Source: Lentisphaeria bacterium
GTDB lineage: Bacteria > Verrucomicrobiota > Lentisphaeria > Victivallales > Victivallaceae
Direction of reading: 5' to 3'
Assembly (NCBI GenBank): GCA_017504435.1
Contig: JAFVRD010000017.1
Coordinates: 1-64,000, forward strand
DNA length: 64,000 nt
Under the pieces are notes generated by a model, which saw nothing but the letters and a program-made list of their open reading frames with translations, searched no databases and was not told the origin of the DNA. Position 1 is the stretch's first letter; the number at the start of each line of letters is the position of its first letter. The position numbers and the translations under genes are program-made. This document shows positions 17,678-25,712 of the stretch, piece by piece.

Positions 17678-18268
17678 ATGCTTTTCAAAAATAACAAAAA
17701 ATCATATGTCGTTTACACTGCCGGTGCCGCTGTTTTGAAAGAAATCGCGAAACCGGTAGCGGTAGTGTCTGACGAAATCCGTAATATAGCTGCTGAAATG
17801 TTGGTTGCAATGCGGATTTTTAATGGTATCGGCTTGGCGGCTCCTCAATATGGGTATTCGTTGAGAATGGTTGTATTTGATGTGCCGTCAGAAAGCAATA
17901 CAGGTACTCCCGGTGAAATAGCGTTGCTTCCCCGGATGCCGATGACGGTGATAAATCCGGAAATAATAGCGTATTCTTCCTCTAAAACGGAGCGGGAAGA
18001 GGGATGTCTGTCGGTTCCGGAAATATATGCTCCGGTAATACGTCCGGAACGGGTGGTTTTCAGAGCGCAGACTCTTGCCGGAGAGTTTATTGAATACGAG
18101 TGCGGCGGTTTGCTTGGGCGCTGTATTCAGCATGAACTTGACCATTTGGATGGCAAATTATTTACGGACAGGTTGACAGCGGATGCCGCCCGGCAGATCC
18201 GCGGAGATCTTGAGCGTCTTAAACGTATCGGACAGAGTTCCAATTATCGCAGGATAAGTAAAAAATGA
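17678..18268 (+). CDS. def: Peptide deformylase
   Basis: A metalloenzyme removing the N-formyl group from nascent proteins. All three signatures are present: GIGLAAPQ (50-57), EEGCLS with C110, and QHELDHLDG with H152, E153 and H156. The ATG at 17678 follows the TolC stop by one base. The next gene overlaps its stop (ATGA), so tolC-like, def and the two following genes look like one transcription unit. The length of 196 is within the family range. Confidence 0.93.
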   Translation: MLFKNNKKSYVVYTAGAAVLKEIAKPVAVVSDEIRNIAAEMLVAMRIFNGIGLAAPQYGYSLRMVVFDVPSESNTGTPGEIALLPRMPMTVINPEIIAYSSSKTEREEGCLSVPEIYAPVIRPERVVFRAQTLAGEFIEYECGGLLGRCIQHELDHLDGKLFTDRLTADAARQIRGDLERLKRIGQSSNYRRISKK

Positions 18269-19182
18269 GTTTTTTTCAGGCACTTTGGGGTACTTGCTGC
18301 GGGACAGAAGTTTTTCGTAAATTGTGCAAAAATTTCTGGTTGAAAACGCTGTGGCATCTGATTTTGATGTGTTTCGTGTGCTCTGTATTTATTGGCATCG
18401 GCAATTATTATTCGATGAAATACCGTTGGCGTGCAGCTGAGGCCGGATTTGTTGAGGGATTTGGTGGCAAACTTCACCTGAACCGGATGGGGGTGCGTCC
18501 GGATATTTCTCCGGAGGTGAGCCGCCGGCAGGAATTCCCATATAATTGCTTGTTGATTTATATTTCTCCAAACGGGGCAGAAAAAAATTATCCGGATGAA
18601 ACTCTGCGTGATCGTAATGTGATTTTAATGTGGCATCATGCATTTTTTGCGTTTGCAATACGGGAAGGGCAGCAGTGGGTATATTTGAAATGGAACCCGG
18701 AAAAAGATATTGAAATGCCTATTGATTCATTGTCATTCAATGAGATGCGAAATCGTTTGTTGAAAGATGCTTACAGTAAAAATCCCGGTGAATGGAAGTG
18801 GAATGAGGAATCATTTACAACAGAATATTTGTTCAAACAATTCCGGTTGATGTTTGCTCAGGTTCAGGCGATTTGTCACTTCTTTTTTATATTCATAATT
18901 TTGCTGTGTTCGTTGGTTTTTTCAGTATTTTTCAGATTGGTAAGTGCTAAAAAAATTCCGGATTTGAGTTTCGGTATGATTTGGAACGTGGTTATATATG
19001 CTGCATTTCCGGTATTATTGGTGGTCAGTGCATTTCCGGCGTTACAGTTGCCTGGAACGCATTGGTTTTTGCAGATGTTTATGATCGGTTGGATGGTATA
19101 TCTTTTCTTCATATTGCGGACGCTGATATTTTATTCCGCAGATGAAGATATGAAAAAAGAGGAGGGAACGGATGATGAATGA
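18265..19182 (+). CDS. Multi-pass membrane protein of unknown function
   Basis: A 305-residue protein with one membrane helix near 27-50, an extracytoplasmic loop of about 140 residues, and three to four helices between about 205 and 290, with a charged C-terminus. The arrangement resembles the DUF1189-type membrane proteins, but I cannot confirm this from motifs. Start ATG overlaps the def stop (ATGA) and its end overlaps the next gene's start by 11 bases, so it belongs to this operon. Confidence 0.6.
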   Translation: MSFFQALWGTCCGTEVFRKLCKNFWLKTLWHLILMCFVCSVFIGIGNYYSMKYRWRAAEAGFVEGFGGKLHLNRMGVRPDISPEVSRRQEFPYNCLLIYISPNGAEKNYPDETLRDRNVILMWHHAFFAFAIREGQQWVYLKWNPEKDIEMPIDSLSFNEMRNRLLKDAYSKNPGEWKWNEESFTTEYLFKQFRLMFAQVQAICHFFFIFIILLCSLVFSVFFRLVSAKKIPDLSFGMIWNVVIYAAFPVLLVVSAFPALQLPGTHWFLQMFMIGWMVYLFFILRTLIFYSADEDMKKEEGTDDE

Positions 19183-19915
19183 TTCTGAACGTTTTTTTCG
19201 GGTTCCGGTCTGGTATCCTGATTTGGCACCTTATACTTGGGAAACAAAATTTGTAAAATTGCCGGCAGAGGCGGTGCAGATGTTTGCATCGGCGACACCG
19301 GAGAATTGCAAAGAATTGCTTTATAATGATGTCAGCAAAAGACTTATGGCTGATATGAGCGAGCTTTTGTCGGATATTCCCGGTAATGCTTTTGTTTTTG
19401 TTGATACCTGCGCTCCTACTGATACGGAACGCTATGCAAGCAAAGGCGGGGCGGTTTATTCTGCCCGCAGTGCCTTGAGCAATTTGTTGCAAAGCCGTAA
19501 AGTTGTCGAAGCAGCCCGGCGCGGAGAGGTGGAATATATCTGCATGCGTCCGTTCCGTAATATTACCAAGGCGCGTGAATTCAGATTGTTTATTCATGAC
19601 GGCAAGCTTTCTGCGATGAGTCAGTATCATTTGATCCGCCATTTCCGCCGTTTAGAAGGGGTGAAAGATAATTATTGGAAAAAGGCAGTGAAATTTGTTG
19701 ATAAGATCTCCTGGCGTCTTGCTGTCAAAACATTGGTAATGGACATATATATAACTTCAGACCGTGATATTTTTATCGTGGATATCAATCCGTGGGGAGG
19801 AGATACAGATCCGCTGATGTTGATGACTTGGGAAAGAGACTGGACTGAAACGGCAGGAATCAAGTTGATGGCTCCGCCTACGGCATTGACCGGAGATGTG
19901 AAAGTTTCTTTCTGA
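19172..19915 (+). CDS. CDC123/D123-like ATP-grasp protein
   Basis: A 247-residue soluble protein. The order of motifs matches the D123 (CDC123) ATP-grasp family: an N-terminal WYPDLAPYTWETKFVKLP, a central DTCAPTDTERYASKGGA with the basic SRKVVEA, then CMRPFRNITKAREFRLFIHDGKLSAMSQYHL and the C-terminal acidic metal site VDINPWGGDTDP. In eukaryotes CDC123 assembles eIF2; bacterial members are uncharacterised and sporadic. AGGAGG lies six bases before the ATG, inside the previous gene. The family assignment is from pattern only. Confidence 0.6.
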   Translation: MMNDSERFFRVPVWYPDLAPYTWETKFVKLPAEAVQMFASATPENCKELLYNDVSKRLMADMSELLSDIPGNAFVFVDTCAPTDTERYASKGGAVYSARSALSNLLQSRKVVEAARRGEVEYICMRPFRNITKAREFRLFIHDGKLSAMSQYHLIRHFRRLEGVKDNYWKKAVKFVDKISWRLAVKTLVMDIYITSDRDIFIVDINPWGGDTDPLMLMTWERDWTETAGIKLMAPPTALTGDVKVSF

Positions 19916-19920
19916 TGATA

Positions 19921-19950
19921 AAAAAACGCAATGAAAATTGCGTTTTTTTT
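19921..19950 (+). terminator. Terminator of the def operon
   Basis: ACGCAAT-GAAA-ATTGCGT tetraloop hairpin flanked by A6 and T8. Confidence 0.9.
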
Positions 19951-19962
19951 ATGTCAATTTTG

Positions 19963-19990
19963 TTGTAAAAACAAAATACTATGCTATATT
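19963..19990 (+). promoter_or_regulatory. Promoter of structured RNA A
   Basis: TTGTAA (19963-19968), 16-base spacer, TATATT (19985-19990); the expected start is near 19997. Confidence 0.7.
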
Positions 19991-19996
19991 AGTTAT

Positions 19997-20304
19997 AAAT
20001 CTTGGAGCAATATGCTTCAATGGCTGTTAAAAAAACCGTAATATTATTTCAGCAAACGTGACTGAAACCCGCCAAGTATAAATCAAGTTTGCATACCCGT
20101 AGGTGAAATGTACCGGTAGGATTGTGTCTGCACATCTTATCGGGCGCTTCTTAGCATGGGTATGAAAAGTTCTTGGCGGGACTGCAGTCACGGTGCTTGG
20201 GAGCGTTCGTCTTCCAAGCATACTGAGTTTCGCATAGAGAAATCAGTATGATTCAAAAAATATCCGCGGGATTCAGTTTTTTGTCTGAGTTCCGCGTTTT
20301 TTTT
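19997..20304 (+). ncRNA. Structured RNA A (paralogue of RNA B), ends in an intrinsic terminator
   Basis: No reading frame explains this 420-base gap. It folds as a long rod: CGTGACTG/CAGTCACG (20056-20063 with 20184-20191), CCCGCCAAG/CTTGGCGGG, CATACCC/GGGTATG, and a tip CCGGTAGGA...TCTTATCGG with TGTG/CACA. Then follow a TGCTTGG/CCAAGCA hairpin and a TACTGA/TCAGTA hairpin. A second copy at 55841-56215 (-) conserves several blocks (AACCGT, TTTCAGCAAA, ACCGGTAGGATT, CTTATCGGGCGCTTCTT, GTTCTTGG, AGCGTTCGT) while helix sequences differ with pairing kept. CGCTTC can also pair with GGAGCG in the loop of the next hairpin, a possible pseudoknot. The exact 5' end is inferred from the promoter. I recognise no 6S, tmRNA, SRP or RNase P hallmark. 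Confidence 0.75.
20265..20304 (+). terminator. Terminator at the end of RNA A
   Basis: 12-bp stem CGCGGGATTCAG / CTGAGTTCCGCG (two G-T pairs) followed by eight T. It ends 34 bases before the next gene, leaving no room for another promoter. Confidence 0.85.
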
Positions 20305-20338
20305 ATTTGGGGGTAAAAACAAAGAAAGGTGTGGGGAA

Positions 20339-21349
20339 ATGAGCGAGATAAAAATTTCTTGTCCCAAGTGCATGCAAAAAATGTTAGTCGATGCCGAATA
20401 TATCGGTATGGTCGCGCAGTGTCCGAACCCTAATTGTCAAAGCGAATTTCTGATAACAGCTCCACCGGCTCCAGAGCCGCCGATTCAAGTTCCCGGCATA
20501 AAATCTCCTTATCAAACAGTACCACAGCAAAAATCCAATCTCATATCCGGAAATTCATATTCCAGGCAAAAATCTTCGAAGGGCGGGATTCCGTTGAGTA
20601 AAATGCCTGTAAAAGAGAGAGAGAAATTTCAAAAAAAGATGCGCAAATTTTTCGCTTTTTCAGAATCAAACTCCGGCGGTGCGATCGGTGGTATAATAAG
20701 AATTATTACCAGTCTTTTTGGCGGAAGAAAAGACATTCAGGAGATGTTCCAGCAAATAGAGATTGAACAAAAATATTTTCAGGAAGAGGTGTCCGACTGG
20801 TTGGGGGTTGATCCCGATGAGTTATCTTTTGCAGATCCGATTGTATTTACCGGATATGATTTCGCGGATAAACGCGGTTCACGAAAACTTGATGATATTT
20901 TTTTGGAATGGGCTATTGATAAGGAAATCAAATATAACAATAAAAAAATATGGATATCCCCCATTGTTACAATAGTTCAGATCGCATTTTCTGAACATAT
21001 TTTACATTGCTCTCTTAAGTATATTTCATTAGTTTCAGATACCCGTAAATATGTTTCAGATGAATATTTTTATACGGATATTGTTAATGTCAAAGTTGAA
21101 TCTTATCTTCAACAATATGCAGGAAGAATCCCCGGTCTTCTTAAAATTTTATTGAGTTTACTGAGACGTGTGCCAATTATAAAACTTTTTGTGCCGAAAC
21201 AGAAATTCCTTTTGAAAGAATTTAATCAGGCCAGTATTGAAGTTTCCAGCGGCAATGGAGTGAGTTTTTCTGTACCTTCAGAACAAAAAGACAGCATTAA
21301 GGCAATGAAAAATTTGATTAAACAGCGTAAAATGGCAGTTCAGGGATAA
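20339..21349 (+). CDS. Zinc-ribbon protein, first gene of a YdjG-H-I-like operon
   Basis: A 336-residue protein. The N-terminal ribbon has CPKC (residues 8-11) and CPNPNC (27-32), followed by a Pro/Ser/Lys-rich linker to about 110, a short glycine-rich segment (GGAIGGIIRIITSLFGG) and a large domain of unknown fold ending near 336. I do not recognise the main domain. Five genes run in the same direction with short gaps (15, 15, 22 and 8 bases), and the SPFH gene that follows points to a membrane-stress module. There is no room for a promoter between it and the RNA A terminator, so it is probably expressed by read-through. Confidence 0.6.
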   Translation: MSEIKISCPKCMQKMLVDAEYIGMVAQCPNPNCQSEFLITAPPAPEPPIQVPGIKSPYQTVPQQKSNLISGNSYSRQKSSKGGIPLSKMPVKEREKFQKKMRKFFAFSESNSGGAIGGIIRIITSLFGGRKDIQEMFQQIEIEQKYFQEEVSDWLGVDPDELSFADPIVFTGYDFADKRGSRKLDDIFLEWAIDKEIKYNNKKIWISPIVTIVQIAFSEHILHCSLKYISLVSDTRKYVSDEYFYTDIVNVKVESYLQQYAGRIPGLLKILLSLLRRVPIIKLFVPKQKFLLKEFNQASIEVSSGNGVSFSVPSEQKDSIKAMKNLIKQRKMAVQG

Positions 21350-21363
21350 TTCAGGGTGACAGA

Positions 21364-22413
21364 ATGGGGTTGTTCAGTAGAAAAGAAACGTCTTTTATAG
21401 CATGGCATCCGCAATCAGATGAAGAACTGGTACAGTGTTATTCCGGCAGCGATGCAATAACATTCGGGCAGCAATTGGTCGTTCAGGAGGGGCAAGTGGC
21501 AATATTCCGCAAAGGGGGCGTCTCTTCCGGGGTGATTATGCCCGGTACCCACTCTTTGGTAACAGGTAACGTAGGTGGATTATTTTCAAAATTTTTTGGA
21601 GACAATACCCGCTACAGTGCAGAGGTGTGGTTTGTCAGCACGACAATAAAACGCGATTTGAAATGGGGGACTCCGCAACGGATAGATTTTGATTACAATG
21701 GGTTCCCGGTCAGAATCGGAGCATTTGGCTCTTGGGGGATCCGGGTGCGGGACCCGGAAAGTTTTGTCCGGCAGATAACCGGAGGTCAACGCGGTACTGA
21801 CAGTCAGAAAATATATGATTATTTTACCGGCAGGATATTGGAATGTTTCACTGCTGAACTCGGAAAACTTTTTATTGCCGCTGATTCCGCATTTTCTATA
21901 TCCCATATTGCCGCAAAATATGCTGAAATTTCTTCCCGTTTGAGAGATGATAGTAACCTGAACGGATTGAGTGCTGAATTGGCACGTTTCGGTATAGAAC
22001 TTGTCAATTTCGATATCAGTAATATCAATGTTGCTCAGGAAGATCAGCAGAAGTTGCAGGCGATGAGTGCCCAGGCATGGGAAATGAAACAGTTGAGTGC
22101 CAATGCCCCGGGAGCTGGCTATTTTGCAGCAAAACAAATGGAAATTTTGAAAGAGGCCGCTAAAAATCCCGGTTCTCCGGGGATGATGGCAGGTTTCGGA
22201 ACAGGTTTGGGATTGGGGGCAGGATTTCAGTTGGGCGGTCAGGAAGTCGGACGGTTTATGAGTGCTGACGGAGGTGATCGGGGTGGCACATCTGCTGGCA
22301 ATGTCGCAGATCCTGTCGCAAAACTGTCTCAATTGAAAAAACTTTTTGAGCAGGGGATTCTTACCGAAGAAGAGTATTATGCTAAACGTAAGATCATTGT
22401 TGATGAACTTTGA
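21364..22413 (+). CDS. SPFH-domain protein with C-terminal SHOCT, YdjI-like
   Basis: A 349-residue protein. The N-terminal ~240 residues have the SPFH/virion-core-like layout of Bacillus YdjI: IAWHPQSDEELV, VVQEGQVAIFRKGG, PGTHSL, and the membrane-domain-like helical part up to AWEMKQLSA. A glycine-rich linker (about 260-310) leads to a SHOCT motif at the very end (KLSQLKKLFEQGILTEEEYYAKRK). In Bacillus, YdjI works with PspA-like YdjF and zinc-ribbon YdjG at stressed membranes; the same role here is inference. No PspA homologue is visible in the window. Confidence 0.8.
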   Translation: MGLFSRKETSFIAWHPQSDEELVQCYSGSDAITFGQQLVVQEGQVAIFRKGGVSSGVIMPGTHSLVTGNVGGLFSKFFGDNTRYSAEVWFVSTTIKRDLKWGTPQRIDFDYNGFPVRIGAFGSWGIRVRDPESFVRQITGGQRGTDSQKIYDYFTGRILECFTAELGKLFIAADSAFSISHIAAKYAEISSRLRDDSNLNGLSAELARFGIELVNFDISNINVAQEDQQKLQAMSAQAWEMKQLSANAPGAGYFAAKQMEILKEAAKNPGSPGMMAGFGTGLGLGAGFQLGGQEVGRFMSADGGDRGGTSAGNVADPVAKLSQLKKLFEQGILTEEEYYAKRKIIVDEL

Positions 22414-22427
22414 TCAGGGAGAGTTTT

Positions 22428-23270
22428 ATGAAAATCAGATATTCTTTTGCCAAACGCTGTTTGTCTCCGGGAGCAATATCAATTTTTTTAATTGGCAGTG
22501 CAGTTGTCACCACGGTTGGAGTATTGTTGTTTTCCGGGATACAATATTTTTGGTGGTATTGGGGATGGTTGGAATTTTTACTGGCATTTGTCTGGTTTGA
22601 AGGAATCATTGTTCCGGCAGATTTTATCGTCAGGGAAGAAAAGTTTATTGGTGGGGGGTATATAACTTATTCCCGAATGGTATTGAAAACTTTTTTTGCC
22701 TCATTGACTCTTTGGGGGAGTTGTTACGTTTTGCTGGCGTTTCCGGCAGTAAGAACAATTGTTCTTTGTGTGCAGATCTGTCTAATCATACTGTGGATGT
22801 TATGCCTTGCCGGAAGAAAAATTTTTTTCATTTTGGCGGCATTGGCATTGACACCTTTATATTTCATAAATTGGTGGTTGGTTGCTGTCTGCATACAAAT
22901 AGTTATTCTTTTGCAATTTTGGATAGCGTCAACGATGGTTCTGTTCGGTCAGCAAATGCAAAATTGTGAAATTGAGCCGTTGCCGGTAAATGTTGCAGCT
23001 CCTGATGAAATTGCCGTAACTTTGAGGCTGTGGGCGAATCTGGCAGAAAAATCCGATTGCTCTTTGAAATTAAAACGTCTGGCTGAAAAGATAGAATACT
23101 CGTTATCCTCTCATGGCAAAATCGGAGTGTCTCCGGAATATCAGGCATTGATATGTAAAATAAACGAATTGGCCGGTAAATTCAATTCCAGAGATATTTC
23201 AGAGATTGAATCTGATGTGCAGATGATTGATTTTATGGTGGAACAGGTTAAAAAAGCATGCAGTCGCTGA
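22428..23270 (+). CDS. Membrane protein of the SPFH operon
   Basis: A 280-residue protein with about six membrane helices in the first ~165 residues and a cytoplasmic helical tail of about 110 residues. It starts at ATG 22428 because GGGAGAG is at the right distance, while an in-frame TTG at 22410 would overlap the SPFH stop. The region RQ-x-KFIGGGYITYSRM between helices 2 and 3 resembles YdjG/YdjH-type integral partners only in topology. Function unknown; it is likely the membrane anchor for the neighbouring soluble proteins. Confidence 0.6.
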   Translation: MKIRYSFAKRCLSPGAISIFLIGSAVVTTVGVLLFSGIQYFWWYWGWLEFLLAFVWFEGIIVPADFIVREEKFIGGGYITYSRMVLKTFFASLTLWGSCYVLLAFPAVRTIVLCVQICLIILWMLCLAGRKIFFILAALALTPLYFINWWLVAVCIQIVILLQFWIASTMVLFGQQMQNCEIEPLPVNVAAPDEIAVTLRLWANLAEKSDCSLKLKRLAEKIEYSLSSHGKIGVSPEYQALICKINELAGKFNSRDISEIESDVQMIDFMVEQVKKACSR

Positions 23271-23291
23271 TTGCAGGAAAGATTTATAAAT

Positions 23292-23915
23292 ATGCCGGCA
23301 GTTGATTTATCATGTGTCAGTTGCGGAGCCGGAATTTCGCCGGATATACATAAATGCGAATATTGCGGCAGAGTTATTGTTATAAAAAACTTCGCATCTC
23401 TTAAAAATGTCGCCAACAAAGATATAATACTTTGGTCAAGGCTGATTGAATCCGGGAATATAACCGCAACGGGCTCAACCGCTGAAGTCGGTAGAGCAAT
23501 CCCGGAGTATGCGAGTGCTTTTTCATTGGCATGCTGCTATTTACGTCTTGAATTGTATGATAAAGCACTTGTTTTTTTTGAAAAAGCGATGAATTACGGC
23601 AGTGATAATCCGGAAACTTATTTTTTGGCTGCCACTGCCATGTTAAAAGGTAAAAAACCATTTTTACATTCGATTACATTGATAAAAAAAGCATTGGAAT
23701 ATCTCAATGCCGCTGAAATGCTTGAGCCGAGAAGTGATTTTTCTCTGTTGGCTGCATATATAAAATATGATTTTTTCAGCAGAAAATGTCTGCGGATAGA
23801 ACCGGATTGGCAGTGTGAGTTGCAGAAAGCCGTTGATTTGGGTATTTCTTATGAATCTGCGGTCGATTTGTTTGCGTTGTTGAAATCAGATATTCCGGAT
23901 GTTTTTGTGGGGTGA
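23292..23915 (+). CDS. Zinc-ribbon protein with TPR-like repeats
   Basis: A 207-residue protein. The N-terminal ribbon is CVSCG (residues 8-12) and CEYCG (23-27). The remainder is helical, with TPR-like phrasing (YASAFSLACCYLRLELYDKALVFFEKAMNYG, ALEYLNAAEMLEPRSDF). ATG 23292 follows AGGAAAG; an in-frame TTG upstream is discounted. It sits inside the SPFH operon and is probably an adaptor. No enzymatic motif is seen. Confidence 0.65.
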   Translation: MPAVDLSCVSCGAGISPDIHKCEYCGRVIVIKNFASLKNVANKDIILWSRLIESGNITATGSTAEVGRAIPEYASAFSLACCYLRLELYDKALVFFEKAMNYGSDNPETYFLAATAMLKGKKPFLHSITLIKKALEYLNAAEMLEPRSDFSLLAAYIKYDFFSRKCLRIEPDWQCELQKAVDLGISYESAVDLFALLKSDIPDVFVG

Positions 23916-23922
23916 GTAAAAC

Positions 23923-25044
23923 ATGGACAGATTGAAAATAATATTTTTATTGATTGTCTTTTTGGGGTACATCGGTTATGGTATTGCCGGAACCGCCGGA
24001 AATGAGACCGCTGAAAATGTCGAAGAAGTGGTTATTTCCAACAGTGAAACTGATGCAAATGAGCCGGAAAACGTCGTTGAAATAGATGTGGATGATGCTA
24101 CTGCCAAACGTATCGTAGAAGCGGCACAAAAAGGCGAGGTTTTTGAAGAAGACGGGGTCATTGTCGTTCAAAGTAAAGAGGACGCCCCGGTGGTTCAAGT
24201 CGATAAAAATGGCAATGAAATCGAAGATTCTTTTGTTATCTTGCCGGAAAAAACAGCCGAAAAAGAACGGGTGTTCGGGAAGTCCATGCGGGCTGTCGTA
24301 TCAGATGATATTTCCGATTCAACGTTGAACAAGATTCTTCCGCGAATAGAGAAAGCCGCTGCGGAGGTCTTTTATTTCATTCTGCCATACGCCGCTAAAG
24401 CCGGGGCAGTTTTGGAGGATGTCAGTGACGAAATCGCTCGGAAGTTTTTGGGAATGAAGCCCAAAACAGCACAGGAACGTGCTGAGCTGCATAAACGTTA
24501 TGCCCCATATGTAGAAGCTGGTCAAAAAGCATCTAAGTTACGTCGCATGGTGGTTGAATTCACTGAACTCGTTGATGATGAAGTTGAAAGTGCAGTTGAC
24601 CGACGGAAACGGAATCTTGCCCGAAGAAAGTCCGAATGGCGGGATGATTTCGCAGAAATGTATAACGACAGTCGGGTCGCAGTCGTGAATATAAAGAACG
24701 TTGTTCATTACCGGCGTCCGGGGAATAGACATTTTCATCGCCATCGTCCCGGACCGCATAAAACTGATTGGCATGACCACAGAAAAGTTCCAGTGCGTAA
24801 ACCGGAGTTTTTGCACCATAGAAAACACCGGGTTCATTATTTGCCCCCACGGATGTCACATCATCACAGCAAAAAAATGAGCAAACCGATTGTGTTCCGG
24901 AATCACAAACGCAATACCGTATCTTCTGTGAAAAAAATTAAAAAAATTAATCGAACAAAGATAAAAATGCATAAAAAAAAGCACTTTCATCATGCCCCGA
25001 AAAAAATGCACAAAAAATCCGCACCTCCGCGCCGCAGACGCTGA
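23923..25044 (+). CDS. Exported protein with acidic N-half and His/Lys/Arg-rich C-terminus
   Basis: A 373-residue protein with a signal peptide or anchor (about 4-23), an acidic stretch (about 25-110: many Glu/Asp), a helical middle (about 130-240) and a C-terminal ~120 residues dominated by His, Lys and Arg with almost no acidic residues. The charge polarity and the histidine clusters (for example HFHRHRPGPHK and HHHSKK) suggest metal or nucleic-acid/phosphate binding, but this is inference. It is the last gene of the SPFH operon and its stop is five bases from the convergent metallopeptidase. Confidence 0.6.
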   Translation: MDRLKIIFLLIVFLGYIGYGIAGTAGNETAENVEEVVISNSETDANEPENVVEIDVDDATAKRIVEAAQKGEVFEEDGVIVVQSKEDAPVVQVDKNGNEIEDSFVILPEKTAEKERVFGKSMRAVVSDDISDSTLNKILPRIEKAAAEVFYFILPYAAKAGAVLEDVSDEIARKFLGMKPKTAQERAELHKRYAPYVEAGQKASKLRRMVVEFTELVDDEVESAVDRRKRNLARRKSEWRDDFAEMYNDSRVAVVNIKNVVHYRRPGNRHFHRHRPGPHKTDWHDHRKVPVRKPEFLHHRKHRVHYLPPRMSHHHSKKMSKPIVFRNHKRNTVSSVKKIKKINRTKIKMHKKKHFHHAPKKMHKKSAPPRRRR

Positions 25045-25049
25045 CGCGG

Positions 25050-25709
25050 TCACCAGTGCGGCAGTTGCCGGGCAAATTTTCGCAGTGCAGCACGGTGGTC
25101 GGCGTAATCAGGTATGATTTTTCCGACCTCCGCCCAAAATGCTTGGGAATGGTTCATCTCTTTGAGATGTGCAAGTTCGTGAACAACGACATAATCAACC
25201 AATTCTTCCGGACACTGAATCAGTTTCCAACTGAAAGAAATAGTTTTTTTACCTGAACATGATCCCCAGCGGGTGGTTGCGGAATTGATATTTATTTTTT
25301 CCGGATAAAGATGACATATTTCCTGAAAACGGGTGACTTTGTTGATAATGATGTGCCGCGATAATTCTTTGTATAAAGTTATCAATGCGGCTTTTTTATC
25401 TTCATTACTGCCGTCCGGAATCATGAACGCATGGTCAAACAGGCACAATCGTCTGGTCAGATGCAGCGGATATAATCTACCCAGCAGCCAGAATTGTGAA
25501 TTCTCTGTAAAAGCAGGCGCAGGGCGGCAGGTCCGGCGTAATTGCAATTTTTTTACAATGTCACCGGAATGCATGAACATCTGATGCAGAATTTGATCGG
25601 AAATTTTTTCCGGAGCAAGAATTTCCACCGTGCCATCATCAGCAATGCGCAACGCCACCTGTTTTCGGCGCGAAGACCGGATGATACGGTAATTTGAGGC
25701 ATCCGGCAT
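25050..25709 (-). CDS. YgjP/WP_-type metallopeptidase (DUF45)
   Basis: A 219-residue protein. The characteristic block NSATTRWGSCSGKKTISFSWKLI is followed by the zinc site VVHELAHLKEMNHSQAFWAEV (HExxH plus downstream His/Glu). The N-terminal YRIIRSSRRKQVALRI strand pattern is also typical of the family. Physiological substrates are unknown. It begins three bases after the trxB stop, so the two form an operon. Confidence 0.85.
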   Translation of the reverse strand: MPDASNYRIIRSSRRKQVALRIADDGTVEILAPEKISDQILHQMFMHSGDIVKKLQLRRTCRPAPAFTENSQFWLLGRLYPLHLTRRLCLFDHAFMIPDGSNEDKKAALITLYKELSRHIIINKVTRFQEICHLYPEKININSATTRWGSCSGKKTISFSWKLIQCPEELVDYVVVHELAHLKEMNHSQAFWAEVGKIIPDYADHRAALRKFARQLPHW

Positions 25710-25712
25710 GAT

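Noticed and set aside
19997-20304. 6S RNA, tmRNA, SRP RNA or RNase P RNA at the RNA A/B loci
   Set aside because: The rod shape recalls 6S RNA, but the strongly conserved tip sequence and the possible pseudoknot are not 6S-like; no tag frame, tRNA-like end, SRP GGAAG/AGCA apical loop or RNase P core motif was found. Not excluded by search, which I could not run.
21364-22413. Phage or virus origin of the SPFH protein (virion core-like naming)
   Set aside because: The virion-core label is an annotation habit for this bacterial SPFH family; no phage genes surround it.
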